A stretch of 64,000 nucleotides of DNA from DASPMP01 sp035248725 (GTDB taxonomy: Bacteria; Gemmatimonadota; Gemmatimonadetes; Gemmatimonadales; Gemmatimonadaceae), in NCBI GenBank assembly GCA_035248725.1, contig DATFHG010000111.1, positions 1 through 64,000 of the forward strand. The letters are read 5' to 3'. The first letter of the stretch is position 1. Each line of letters begins with the position of its first letter. This document shows positions 11,396 through 20,023 of this stretch, piece by piece. The notes under the pieces were generated by a model that did not search any database, was not told the DNA's origin, and was given only the letters and a program-made list of their open reading frames with translations. Position numbers and translations under genes: made by a program.

Positions 11396-13516
11396 CTAAA
11401 GAACGCTCCAGAACGCGCGATCGACGTCGAGGTAGAAGGACCAACGCCCATCGCGCAGTCCGCGCGCCGCGTCCAGACGCAGGAGGTCGAAGAAGAGGAA
11501 CGCGCCGAGGCCCGCGGACGGATAGACGCCACTCGACCGCACGGGCGGTCGCAGGGTAGCGAATGGTGGCACGGACGGCCGCTCGAGATCCGCGCGCCGG
11601 AGCGCGACTGCCGTGGCAAATGGTGCGAGCGTCACCGTGCCTGGCGAACGACCGAACCTGCCGAGTGAGATGGACGGGAATGGAGCGGGAACGCGAAGCT
11701 CGAGCCGCTGCGACACAAGCGCGTTGCCTGCGAGCGAGTGGAAGTCGTAGCCTGGACCGGTCACGGGGCCACCGGCGAAGGCGAGAAATTGCGCGGCAAC
11801 GGGGCCACTGGACTCGATCGCGGCGCCGATCGTCCGGGCGACGACGCGCGCCGCGCCCAGCGGTCGTTCGAGTTCGATGTCGGCGGTTGCGCGCCACGTG
11901 AGGCCAGGCGTCAGTCCGACATCCGGAGAATCGATCACGCGCAGCGCGGCAACACTGAGTCGGGCGCGCATCTCCGTGCCGCCGTACCACAACGCCGTCG
12001 GTCGGCTCATGCTGAGCCGGGCGTTCCAGAGGTCGAGGCTGTCGGCTGGTGCGGGAAGCAGGAAGGCGCCCGCGGCAGGCAATGCGCGCACGAACAGCGG
12101 TGCGTGGCGTTCGCGCGCCGCATCGAGCGTCCACCGGAGCGATGCCGTCGGGATCGTCAGGGCGGCGCCGACGCGGCGCGCGCGGAACAGATCCGTGAAG
12201 TCGCTTCCGAACTCCTGCGCCGCGATGCTGTTGAGAAGCGTGGAGCGCTCGGCGACGTCGCTCTCGTCCTGCGCGTCGTCGGACGCAAACGCCTCCATCG
12301 ACGCACCGCGACCGTTCTCCCAGCGAAGCGCGACGCTTCCCTTCCATCGGTGGTCGGCCGTGCCGTAGCGCGCCGTCGCCGCGGCGGTGAGACCATCCGC
12401 CACCTGACCGCGCAAGCCGCCGCCGAGGGCGATGCCTTCGACGCGATTGAATCGGACGAAGTCACTGAGTCCGCGCGCCGCGAGTGCCGATGGACGACCG
12501 CGTCGCAGCGCCTGCTCTCGCACCAGTGCGCGCGCCTCGACCTGCACGCGTCGGATTTCCTCCGCGGTCGCCGCTCGCACGTCTGGCGGTAGCGAGTCCA
12601 GGATACGTGCGCTCGGCCATGCGTGCGAATGCTGCACCTGCAACGGCGCGAAGACGATCTCCGGGCCGATGAAGCGCGCCGCCGTCAGCCCCGTGTTGAG
12701 CTCGTAGTCCGCGATCTCCCAGCGTCCGCGAATGATGCCGCGCACCGGATAGTCGAGCCACGTAGCCGTGCGTCGGATTTCGACTTCCTGATGTCGCGGC
12801 AGCCAGAAGCGCGTGCCCACGAGGCCGTTCTCGAGGACTATGAACACGTCCTCGAGCTGCTTGTCCAGGTAGGCGACGCGCGTGAAGCTGAACGCCATCC
12901 GGACGACCTGTCCGTTGTCGCGATCGAGAAACAGCGCGCCAATGAGTCGGGGCTGCCGGTCGTCGCGCGGCCGCACGCTGACCTCGTAGACGTTGATCAC
13001 GCGTCCCGGAATGCTGATGCGCAGGGAGTCGCGGAGCGCGAAGTCGTAGTCGGCCAGGCCAGCCGCAGAGAGGGGGTGCGGGACATCCGCGACCTCGTCG
13101 CCTTCCCCAAGGCGGATGATGTCCGGAAAGTTGTTCTGGACGATGCCGAGGTGGTCGCGATGGTACTGGATGTCCGTGGGCAGCACGGTGGTGTCCCGGC
13201 GTCCGACGACGATTTGCTTGCTCAGATTCGGGGCACGCCAGTACACTTGAAGGGCAAGCTCGTCCGCCTTCACGACTTTCGGCGGCTCGCGAAATCCCTC
13301 ACCCAGCTGCGCCAGAAAGGTGAGATAGCCGTGCGCGGTGGCCTGGTAGTCCACGAGGCCGCTGTCCGCGAGCTGCTGCGCGCGACGGTCACTGGCTTGT
13401 CTCACGAGCGTGAGGACGCGTGCGTCGTTCCACTGCTGCGCGTGGACCGTTGGGACGTGGCACAGCAGGAGCGCGACAGCGGCGCACGACGGACGGAGGA
13501 GCGGACGGCGTATCAC
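11396..13516 (-). CDS. Large outer-membrane beta-barrel protein of unknown function
   Basis: 706 residues with a signal peptide (hydrophobic SCAAVALLLCHV, cleavage after VHA). The N-terminal 300 residues form a soluble beta-rich domain with repeated statements of direction such as LIGALFLDRDNGQVVRM and FWLPRHQEVEIRR, which recall LolA-like or DUF5686-type periplasmic domains. The C-terminal half has alternating amphipathic strands and ends DVDRAFWSVL, in the style of a barrel. The GTG at 13516 is taken as the start because the signal peptide begins there; a longer frame to 13753 overlaps trpE completely and is unlikely. The start codon is only 18 bp from the divergent trpE start. The substrate cannot be inferred. 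Confidence 0.7.
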   Translation of the reverse strand: MIRRPLLRPSCAAVALLLCHVPTVHAQQWNDARVLTLVRQASDRRAQQLADSGLVDYQATAHGYLTFLAQLGEGFREPPKVVKADELALQVYWRAPNLSKQIVVGRRDTTVLPTDIQYHRDHLGIVQNNFPDIIRLGEGDEVADVPHPLSAAGLADYDFALRDSLRISIPGRVINVYEVSVRPRDDRQPRLIGALFLDRDNGQVVRMAFSFTRVAYLDKQLEDVFIVLENGLVGTRFWLPRHQEVEIRRTATWLDYPVRGIIRGRWEIADYELNTGLTAARFIGPEIVFAPLQVQHSHAWPSARILDSLPPDVRAATAEEIRRVQVEARALVREQALRRGRPSALAARGLSDFVRFNRVEGIALGGGLRGQVADGLTAAATARYGTADHRWKGSVALRWENGRGASMEAFASDDAQDESDVAERSTLLNSIAAQEFGSDFTDLFRARRVGAALTIPTASLRWTLDAARERHAPLFVRALPAAGAFLLPAPADSLDLWNARLSMSRPTALWYGGTEMRARLSVAALRVIDSPDVGLTPGLTWRATADIELERPLGAARVVARTIGAAIESSGPVAAQFLAFAGGPVTGPGYDFHSLAGNALVSQRLELRVPAPFPSISLGRFGRSPGTVTLAPFATAVALRRADLERPSVPPFATLRPPVRSSGVYPSAGLGAFLFFDLLRLDAARGLRDGRWSFYLDVDRAFWSVL

Positions 13517-13534
13517 GAGTAACGCAAAGTATCG

Positions 13535-15016
13535 ATGCTGATTCCCATTTGGCGCGAAATCCCCTTCGATCTCGAGACGCCGGTCGCCGCGTTCGCCAAG
13601 CTGCGCCGGCCACCGTTTTCCTTCCTGCTGGAGTCGGCGCCGGCCGGGAGTGAGACCTGGTCGCGCTTCACGTACTTCGGCACGGAGCCGCGCGCGGCGT
13701 GGCGTCTGAGCGACGGGGTCGTGCACGAGTGGACGTCGGAGCGCGGATGGCACGGTGAGCGCCGCCCCGCGGATCCCATCGCCGACCTGGAATCCGTGCT
13801 CACGCGCGATCGCGCCGCCGTAGATCCCGCATTGACGCGTGCGTGCGGTGGATTCTGGGGCGGCGCGGTGGGCTACTTCGGCTACGACGTGGTGCGCTAC
13901 ATCGAACGCTTGCCGGTGCCGCCACGCCAGGCCCTCGACGTGCCCGACGCCCTGTTCGTGCTCACGCGCGTGCTCGTCGTGGTGGACAACCTGCGCTCAC
14001 GCGCGATTCTCGTCGCCGCCGTACCGGTGCCTGACGACGCCGACGCGAGAACCCGAGATCGATTGCGCACCGATGCCGAGCGCGACCTGGACGACACCGC
14101 GCGGCGGCTTGCCGGCCCCGCGGCATTGCGGCCGATGGACGTGGTCGCACTCGACGCCCCGCCGGCGTCGGGGACATCGAGCTACGCGCGTGATCGCTTC
14201 GAGGGCGATGTCCAGCGGATCCGCGACTACATCGTCGCCGGAGATGCGTTTCAGGTACTGCTCGCGCGGCGTATCAGTCTGGAGCACGATTTCGACACGA
14301 CGGATCTGTACCGGGCGCTTCGCGCGCTCAACCCGTCGCCGTACATGTTTCATCTCCAGCTGGACGGCATGGAGCTGGTGGGCAGCTCCCCTGAGCTCCT
14401 CGTGCGCGTCCAGGACAACCGGGTCATCGTGCGTCCGATCGCGGGCACGCGACGACGCGACGGCACCGCGGACGGCGATGCGCGATTGTCGGCGGAGTTG
14501 CTCGCCGACGAGAAGGAGCGTGCCGAGCATCTCATGCTCGTGGACCTGGGACGAAACGACGTCGGTCGCGTCGCGAGCTACGGCAGCGTCCGCGTGTCCG
14601 AGCTTCTCACCGTCGAGCGGTACTCGCACGTCCTGCACCTCGTGTCCGAGGTCGAGGGGCAGCTGCGTCCCGGCGTGTCGGTGATGGACGCGCTGCGCGC
14701 GACGTTTCCCGCGGGCACGATGACGGGTGCGCCGAAGGTGCGCGCCATGGAGATCATCGACGAGCTGGAGCCGGAGCGCCGTGGACCGTACGCGGGCGCC
14801 GTCGGCTACATCTCCGCCGATTCGGCGCGCGCGGACCTGGCGATCACGATCCGCACGTGCATCGTCGCGAACGGTGTCGCGTCGGTGCAGGCCGGTGCGG
14901 GCATCGTCCACGATTCCGTGCCGGCCAGTGAGTGGGAGGAAACCGAATCCAAGGCCCGCGCGCTGCTCACGGCGATCGGACGAGCGCGCGCGGCGTCCGG
15001 AGTGGTGTCCGTCTAG
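13535..15016 (+). CDS. trpE: Anthranilate synthase component I / chorismate-binding enzyme
   Basis: 493 residues of the TrpE/PabB family. The C-terminal chorismate-binding domain is complete: RPIAGTRRR, DEKERAEHLMLVDLGRND, FPAGTMTGAPKVRAME and a final AGAGIVHDSVP block. The alanine in PIAGT favours anthranilate synthase over PabB, which usually has PIKGT. It converts chorismate to anthranilate with a glutamine amidotransferase subunit. No trpG or other trp gene is adjacent, so the partner must be encoded elsewhere. The FAGTxTGAPK-type region and Glu/His metal ligands appear intact. Confidence 0.85.
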   Translation: MLIPIWREIPFDLETPVAAFAKLRRPPFSFLLESAPAGSETWSRFTYFGTEPRAAWRLSDGVVHEWTSERGWHGERRPADPIADLESVLTRDRAAVDPALTRACGGFWGGAVGYFGYDVVRYIERLPVPPRQALDVPDALFVLTRVLVVVDNLRSRAILVAAVPVPDDADARTRDRLRTDAERDLDDTARRLAGPAALRPMDVVALDAPPASGTSSYARDRFEGDVQRIRDYIVAGDAFQVLLARRISLEHDFDTTDLYRALRALNPSPYMFHLQLDGMELVGSSPELLVRVQDNRVIVRPIAGTRRRDGTADGDARLSAELLADEKERAEHLMLVDLGRNDVGRVASYGSVRVSELLTVERYSHVLHLVSEVEGQLRPGVSVMDALRATFPAGTMTGAPKVRAMEIIDELEPERRGPYAGAVGYISADSARADLAITIRTCIVANGVASVQAGAGIVHDSVPASEWEETESKARALLTAIGRARAASGVVSV

Positions 15017-15063
15017 GCGCGCTCACTAGGCAGAACGAGCGCGCAGTCTCATATTTTCCGCCG

Positions 15064-16638
15064 ATGAAGTTCAAGCTGACGAGCGCGGACAACCTCCAGA
15101 CCTTCGACCTGAAGGGCGGCGCGCCCATGGTAGTGGGCCGGGCGCCGACGAGCGACATCCCGGTGTTCGATCCGACCATCTCGCGGCGGCACGCCGAGGT
15201 GACGACGAACGAGAAAGGCGTCCACGTGCGCGACCTGGGATCGAGCAACGGCACGTTCCACAACGGATCGCGTGTGGAATCCGCGACCTTGTCCGTCGGT
15301 GACACGATCACGTTCGGGAAGGTCGCGTTCAAGCTCAATCAGGTCGGCGGCGGACCGGCGCCGTCGGCGAAGGAGAACAGCGGACCGGCCGGCGCGACCA
15401 TCGTCCGACAGCTGCCCGTACGCAACACGCCCGGCAGCGCGTTCGCGGCGATCAAATCCGGCGAGCAGGCGGCGGTCAGCGCGGAAGAAGACAAGGTCCA
15501 GCAGAAGCTCTCGATCCTCCTCGAGGTCTCCAAGGAGCTGGGCCGATCCGTCGACCCCGAGGGGATGCTGCAGAAGATCGCGGAGCAGGCGTATCAGATT
15601 CTGACCGTCGATCGTGTCGCCATTCAGCTCATGGACGACAACGGCAACCTGGTCACGAAGATCGCGCGCGACAAACGCGGCACGGAGCAGCAGCGGGCGG
15701 TGCCGCAATCCATCGCCCGCGCGGCGATGAACGACAAGGTCGCCATCCTCTCCGACAACGCCGGCGAGGACCAACGCTTCGGTGGCCAGTCGATTCTCAT
15801 GCAGCAGGTGCGATCCGCCATCTGCTCGCCGCTCATGGGCAGCCAGGATCGCGTCCTCGGCGTGCTGTACGTCGACAACGTGTCGGCGTCGCACCGCTTC
15901 AACGAGGACGACCTCAACTTCGTGGTCGCATTCTCCGGCATCGCGGCGGTCGCCATCGAGAACAGCCAGTTCGCGGAGCGCATTCGCCGCGAGGCGCTCG
16001 CCCGCAGCAACTTCGAGCGCTACTTCACGCCGCAGCTCGCGCAGCGAATCGCAAGCTCGGAGGGTGCCACCCGCCTGGGCGGCGACAAGCGCGAAGTCAC
16101 CGTGCTCTTTTCGGACATCCGCGGCTTCACTGCCCTGTCCGAGACGATGCCGCCCGCCGAAATGGCCATGCTGCTCACCGACTACTTCACCGAGATGGTG
16201 GACTGCGTGTTCAGAAACGAGGGCACGCTGGACAAGTTCATCGGCGACGCCGTCATGGCGCAGTGGGGCGCGCCGATCGGGACGCCGGAAGATCCCGACA
16301 AGGCGATGAACGCGGCCATCGAGATGATGAATGAGCTCGAGAAGCTGAACGAGAAGTGGAAATCGGAGGGCCGGCCCCAGCTGCACATCGGCATCGGGAT
16401 CAACCATGGCGAGGCGTTTGCCGGCAACATCGGCTCGGAAAAGCGGCTCGAGTACACGGTCATCGGTGACACGGTGAACACGGCGAGCCGTCTCTGCTCG
16501 GCGGCGGGGCCGGGTGAGATCCTCATCTCCGACGAGATGAAGAAGGTGCTCGCCAAGGCGCCGAAGGTGAAGGAGATGCCGCCGATGGAGCTCAAGAACA
16601 AGAGTCAGCCGGTCAAGGTCTACAAAGTCGTCATTTGA
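15064..16638 (+). CDS. FHA-GAF-class III adenylate cyclase
   Basis: 524 residues. FHA domain at about 20-95 (VVGRAPTSDI, SRRHAEV, GSSNGTF) would bind phosphothreonine. A GAF domain spans about 170-325. The cyclase domain follows at about 340-524, with the first metal Asp in LFSDIRGFT, the adenine-specifying Lys in LDKFIGDAV, the second adenine-contacting Asp in TVIGDTVN, and the transition-state Asn and Arg in NTASR. All catalytic residues are present, so it should make cAMP from ATP. ATG 15064 lies eight bases after a CATATT element without a ribosome binding site. Its TGA overlaps the ATG of the downstream Kdo kinase. Confidence 0.88.
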   Translation: MKFKLTSADNLQTFDLKGGAPMVVGRAPTSDIPVFDPTISRRHAEVTTNEKGVHVRDLGSSNGTFHNGSRVESATLSVGDTITFGKVAFKLNQVGGGPAPSAKENSGPAGATIVRQLPVRNTPGSAFAAIKSGEQAAVSAEEDKVQQKLSILLEVSKELGRSVDPEGMLQKIAEQAYQILTVDRVAIQLMDDNGNLVTKIARDKRGTEQQRAVPQSIARAAMNDKVAILSDNAGEDQRFGGQSILMQQVRSAICSPLMGSQDRVLGVLYVDNVSASHRFNEDDLNFVVAFSGIAAVAIENSQFAERIRREALARSNFERYFTPQLAQRIASSEGATRLGGDKREVTVLFSDIRGFTALSETMPPAEMAMLLTDYFTEMVDCVFRNEGTLDKFIGDAVMAQWGAPIGTPEDPDKAMNAAIEMMNELEKLNEKWKSEGRPQLHIGIGINHGEAFAGNIGSEKRLEYTVIGDTVNTASRLCSAAGPGEILISDEMKKVLAKAPKVKEMPPMELKNKSQPVKVYKVVI

Positions 16639-17390
16639 TGGTACCGGCCGGGTTCGAGCGACTGCTGCTGGGACACGCAGTGGCAATCGCTCGCTCGGAC
16701 CTCGCGCCCGCGGTGCGGCAGATGCTCGTGAGCGCGGACGGCACCCGCTGCACGCTGCACGAGTACGCGGAACGTCATCCGTCGGCGCGCGCGCTCACCG
16801 GTCGCGGTGCGGCGTACGCCGTTCCCATGCCCGGCGCCCGACGGGAACGGATCGTCGTCCGGCACAACCGACACGGCGGCCTGTTCGCTCCGCTCACGCG
16901 CGACGTCTTTCTCGCGCCCACGCGTGCGCCCTACGAGCTCGAGGTCTCTCGCTCACTCGCCCGGCTCGGCATTCCGACGCCCGAAATCGTGGCGTTCGCG
17001 CTGTACCCCCCAGGCGGTATCGCCCAGCGCGCGGACGTCTGCTCCCTGGAGATCGCCAACGCGCACGATCTCGCCGACGTCGTCCTGCGCGGCCACGAAG
17101 CAGCGCGCACCGCCGCGCTCCGCGCCGCGGCTGAGCTCGTGGTCAGCCTCTCACGTGCGGGCGCCCGGCATCACGACCTCAACGCCAAGAACGTCCTGAT
17201 CGCGGATACCGCGTACGTCCTCGACGTCGACCGCGTGGTGCTCGGCGCCGAGCCGGGCGCCGCGCTGACCGCCAACCTGGCGCGTCTGACGCGGTCGCTG
17301 CGGAAATGGCGCGATCGCTTCGGGGCCCGTCTGTCCGACGCCGATATCCTCGAGCTCAATCGCCTCGTCACGTCGACAGGTCATCGATGA
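16638..17390 (+). CDS. Kdo kinase-like lipopolysaccharide kinase (KdkA/WaaP family)
   Basis: 250 residues with an atypical protein-kinase-like fold. The catalytic-loop motif is HHDLNAKNVLI near residue 178 and the metal-binding LDVDRV near 196, as in 3-deoxy-manno-octulosonic acid kinases. It would phosphorylate Kdo in lipid A-core on the inner face of the membrane. The ATG overlaps the upstream cyclase stop (TGATG), so translation is coupled; this links a cAMP enzyme to an LPS enzyme. The 3' end overlaps the convergent glycosyltransferase by 23 bp. Neighbouring heptosyltransferases support an LPS role. Confidence 0.75.
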   Translation: MVPAGFERLLLGHAVAIARSDLAPAVRQMLVSADGTRCTLHEYAERHPSARALTGRGAAYAVPMPGARRERIVVRHNRHGGLFAPLTRDVFLAPTRAPYELEVSRSLARLGIPTPEIVAFALYPPGGIAQRADVCSLEIANAHDLADVVLRGHEAARTAALRAAAELVVSLSRAGARHHDLNAKNVLIADTAYVLDVDRVVLGAEPGAALTANLARLTRSLRKWRDRFGARLSDADILELNRLVTSTGHR

Positions 17391-18450
17391 CCGCATCGAG
17401 CGCGGCGACCACGCGCTCGGTGGGCAGGCCCGGCTCGAGCGTCTTCTTCACGTCGCCCATGACGACGCGTCCGGGCGTTCGATACGGAGCCCAGGCGTCA
17501 GTGCCCTTGCGCATCAGCACGAGTGTCGGCGTCCTGAATGCCGACGCGACGTGACCGATTGCCGTGTCAGGCGTGATGACGAGATCTGCGCTCGCAACCG
17601 CGGCCGTGACGTGGCCGAACGAGAGCGGCTCTGCGCTCCCCTGCACGGACGCCGCGAGTGCCTCGGCGATGGACTGCTCCGGCGGCATGGCCGCGATCAG
17701 GATCGCCGCACGGGGAAGTCGCTCGCGCAATCGCGCGAGTACGGGGCCGTAGCGGTCGTGTCGCCATACGCGTTCGCGGTTGCCGACCGAGATGTTGACC
17801 AGCACACGCGGTCGGCCAGAACCGATCGCATTCCATCGTTGCTCCGCCGCGGCGCGCTCCTCCGCAGCGACGACGAGGCGCGGCCGCCAATCGCGATCCT
17901 CGAGCCGCACGCCGAACGGCGACGCGAGCGCGGCAATCGTCTCGACGTAATTCGTGGCGCGCCCACGCTCCACCGGGACCGTGTAGACCCGGTCGTTGTG
18001 CCGGCCGGCGATTCCGATGCGCCATCGCGCTCCAGTGCCGAGCAGGAGGGCGGTCGTGTGTGCGTTGACCAGTCCGACGGCGGCGCGTCCATCGATGACG
18101 GCGTCGTATCCGCGCCGGCGCAGCTCACGCGTCGTTTCGCGTACCGCGCGCGAGCCCTGGGCGCGCTGGTGCACGATGACCTCATCGACGTAGGGCAACG
18201 TGCGCGCGAACGCGGCATTCCCGGGCGACGCCAGGATGTCCAACGTGATGGTCGGGGACGCATCACGGATCGCGCGCAGCGTCTCCATGGAGATGATCAG
18301 ATCACCGATGCCGTCATCGCGGACGAAGAGCACGCGATACGGTCGCGCGCGCCAATCGGGAATGGACTCGACGCGCGGGCCTCCGCGCGCGTACACCATG
18401 GCCCAGGGCGCGATCGAACGAAAGAGGACTTCGATCGACCGCCCGCGCAC
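17368..18450 (-). CDS. Glycosyltransferase family 9 (heptosyltransferase-like)
   Basis: 360 residues with a GT-B fold. The N-terminal motif is YRVLFVRDDGIGDLIISMET and the C-terminal donor site is DLVITPDTAIGHVASAF, both typical of ADP-heptose:LPS heptosyltransferases. It would add a heptose or a similar sugar to lipopolysaccharide core at the inner membrane. The start is GTG 18450, seven bases after the stop of the upstream small gene, in an operon reading leftward from 18938. The exact sugar and acceptor are not deducible. Confidence 0.82.
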   Translation of the reverse strand: MRGRSIEVLFRSIAPWAMVYARGGPRVESIPDWRARPYRVLFVRDDGIGDLIISMETLRAIRDASPTITLDILASPGNAAFARTLPYVDEVIVHQRAQGSRAVRETTRELRRRGYDAVIDGRAAVGLVNAHTTALLLGTGARWRIGIAGRHNDRVYTVPVERGRATNYVETIAALASPFGVRLEDRDWRPRLVVAAEERAAAEQRWNAIGSGRPRVLVNISVGNRERVWRHDRYGPVLARLRERLPRAAILIAAMPPEQSIAEALAASVQGSAEPLSFGHVTAAVASADLVITPDTAIGHVASAFRTPTLVLMRKGTDAWAPYRTPGRVVMGDVKKTLEPGLPTERVVAALDAVIDDLST

Positions 18451-18457
18451 GAACGCT

Positions 18458-18733
18458 CTATTTCCGCGCGGAGGAGCGGTACTGCGGGTCGTTGTACATC
18501 TTGAACTGACGGTAGACCTTCGGCGTCACGCGTCCGCCCGCCACGTCATTCGCGAGCGCCGTCAGCTCCTTCGCGAGATCGTCGCGCTGCTCGTGCATGA
18601 CCTCGAGGCGCATCTCGCAGCGGTGACGGAAGTCGTCCGTCGCGTCGTCGCGCCGCGCCTGCTCCTGCATGTGATAGATCTTGAGCTCGATGATCGTGAT
18701 CTTGTCGACCAGCGATCCGATCGTCTCAGCCAC
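18458..18733 (-). CDS. Small helical protein linked to LPS glycosyltransferases
   Basis: 91 residues, mostly charged amphipathic helix: ETIGSLVDKITIIELKIYHM, then an Arg/Glu-rich helix and a short tail ending YNDPQYRSSARK. The beginning resembles small DUF6165/DUF4254-type proteins found beside glycosyltransferases; this is a recollection and not verified. Its start overlaps the end of the upstream 70-residue gene by eight bases, and both have the same xTIGxLVxxx...xxELxxxH pattern, so they may be distant paralogs. No signal peptide or membrane segment. Function unknown. Confidence 0.65.
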   Translation of the reverse strand: MAETIGSLVDKITIIELKIYHMQEQARRDDATDDFRHRCEMRLEVMHEQRDDLAKELTALANDVAGGRVTPKVYRQFKMYNDPQYRSSARK

Positions 18734-18938
18734 GCGCGCGCTCCGGCTTCACGAGCTCGCGGAACACTTCGTCGATCCGCTCGATGAGATCGTTGCGCTG
18801 CTGATTCAGCTTGTCGACGTTGCGCTTGGCGGCGGCGACGACGTGGTCGTCGGGGAGGCGTGCTTTGTCCTCCTCGTGCCAGAGCTCGATGTTGGTGGTC
18901 GCGAGACGCGCGACGAGATCGCCAAGGGTGTCTGACAT
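18726..18938 (-). CDS. Small helical DUF4254-like protein
   Basis: 70 residues. The pattern LWHEEDKAR...KRNVDKLNQQRNDLIE and a following IDEVF matches what I remember of DUF4254 proteins. ATG 18938 is chosen because an upstream in-frame start at 18971 would overlap the divergent glycosyltransferase. Eight bases before the ATG is TATATT on the minus strand, with no ribosome binding site, so a leaderless transcript is likely. It heads a three-gene operon with the 91-residue protein and a GT9 enzyme. Function unknown; two coiled helices could mediate protein-protein contact. Confidence 0.65.
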   Translation of the reverse strand: MSDTLGDLVARLATTNIELWHEEDKARLPDDHVVAAAKRNVDKLNQQRNDLIERIDEVFRELVKPERARG

Positions 18939-18946
18939 AGCGCCCA

Positions 18947-18956
18947 AATATAGCTT
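18947..18956. promoter_or_regulatory. Overlapping divergent -10 elements in a 26-bp spacer
   Basis: TAGCTT (18951-18956) faces right and ends eight bases before the ATG at 18965. On the other strand TATATT (18952-18947) faces left and ends eight bases before the ATG at 18938. The two hexamers overlap by two bases. The spacer is too short for two separate promoters with leaders, so each RNA would begin at or next to its start codon, and both -35 regions would lie inside the opposite coding sequence. Confidence 0.5.
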
Positions 18957-18964
18957 TCCCGCCC

Positions 18965-20023
18965 ATGTCACAGCCGCAGCAGCCGCCGCGCATCGATCGC
19001 GTCGCCATCGTCATGATGAGCGCGGCGGGAGACGCGGTGCACACGCTGCCTGTCGTCAACGCGCTCAAGCGGCACAATCCCCACTCCCATATCACGTGGG
19101 TGTTGCAGCCGGGACCGGCGACGCTGGTGCACGGCCATCCCGCGGTCGACGAGATCCTGCTCTTCGATCGGTCGCGCGGCTGGCGCGCCTTCACCGACAT
19201 CCGGCGGACGCTGGCGCCGCTCCGCTTCGATCTCGTGATCAATCTCCAGGTCTACTTCAAGGCCGGCATCGTCACGTCCTTCGCGCACGCTCCCGTGAAA
19301 CTCGGCTTCGATCGCGCGCGGGCGCGCGACATGAACTGGCTGTTCACCAATCGGAAGATCCCGCCGCACGTCAATCAGCACGTCCAGGATCAGTACTTTG
19401 AATTTCTCGACGTGCTCGGCGTATCGCACGAGCCGGTGGAGTGGCACCTGGGACCGTTTCCCGAGGAGCGCGCGTGGCAACGCGACTTCTTCGCGAGCGC
19501 CGATCGACCGACAGCTGCGATCGTCGTCGCCACGAGCAAGCCGGAGAAGGACTGGTTCCCGGAGAAATGGGCCCAGGTCTGCGACGCGCTACGCACCGAT
19601 TTCGGCCTCGAGCCCGTGCTCGTGGGCGGCCGCAGCGACCGGGAGTTACGGGCCGAACAGATCATCCGCGAACGCGCGGCCCATCCGCCGCGCTCGGCGC
19701 TCGGCAGCGGTTTACGCAAGCTCACGGCGATCCTCGACGGCAGCGCGCTGGTGCTCGCGCCCGATACGGGACCGTTGCACATGTCGGTCGCGCTCGAGCG
19801 GCCGGTCGTGAGTCTCATGGGGTATACGAATCCCAAGCGCACGGGCCCGTACCGTCGCTATCACGATCTCATCGTGGACGCGTACGGCGACCCCGGAGAG
19901 GATTATCCGATCAGCATGGAGAACCGGCCGGGGCGGATGGCGCGCATCCAGGTGCGCGACGTCCTCGACAAAGTCGAGCGTTGGCGTCGCGCCTACGCCA
20001 ACGCGATGGGACCGAAGTCGTAG
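18965..20023 (+). CDS. Glycosyltransferase family 9 (heptosyltransferase)
   Basis: 352 residues, GT-B fold. N-terminal VAIVMMSAAGDAVHTLPVV and C-terminal LVLAPDTGPLHMSVAL are the acceptor- and donor-side signatures of ADP-heptose:LPS heptosyltransferases. It is divergent from the operon that encodes the second GT9 enzyme. It overlaps the convergent maf gene by 31 bp. It probably adds heptose to the LPS core. Confidence 0.85.
   Translation: MSQPQQPPRIDRVAIVMMSAAGDAVHTLPVVNALKRHNPHSHITWVLQPGPATLVHGHPAVDEILLFDRSRGWRAFTDIRRTLAPLRFDLVINLQVYFKAGIVTSFAHAPVKLGFDRARARDMNWLFTNRKIPPHVNQHVQDQYFEFLDVLGVSHEPVEWHLGPFPEERAWQRDFFASADRPTAAIVVATSKPEKDWFPEKWAQVCDALRTDFGLEPVLVGGRSDRELRAEQIIRERAAHPPRSALGSGLRKLTAILDGSALVLAPDTGPLHMSVALERPVVSLMGYTNPKRTGPYRRYHDLIVDAYGDPGEDYPISMENRPGRMARIQVRDVLDKVERWRRAYANAMGPKS

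Noticed and set aside
15049..16686. 545-residue open frame opposite the adenylate cyclase
   Set aside because: Antisense of a well-defined three-domain protein; Arg/Val/Asp/Leu-rich with no recognisable motif.
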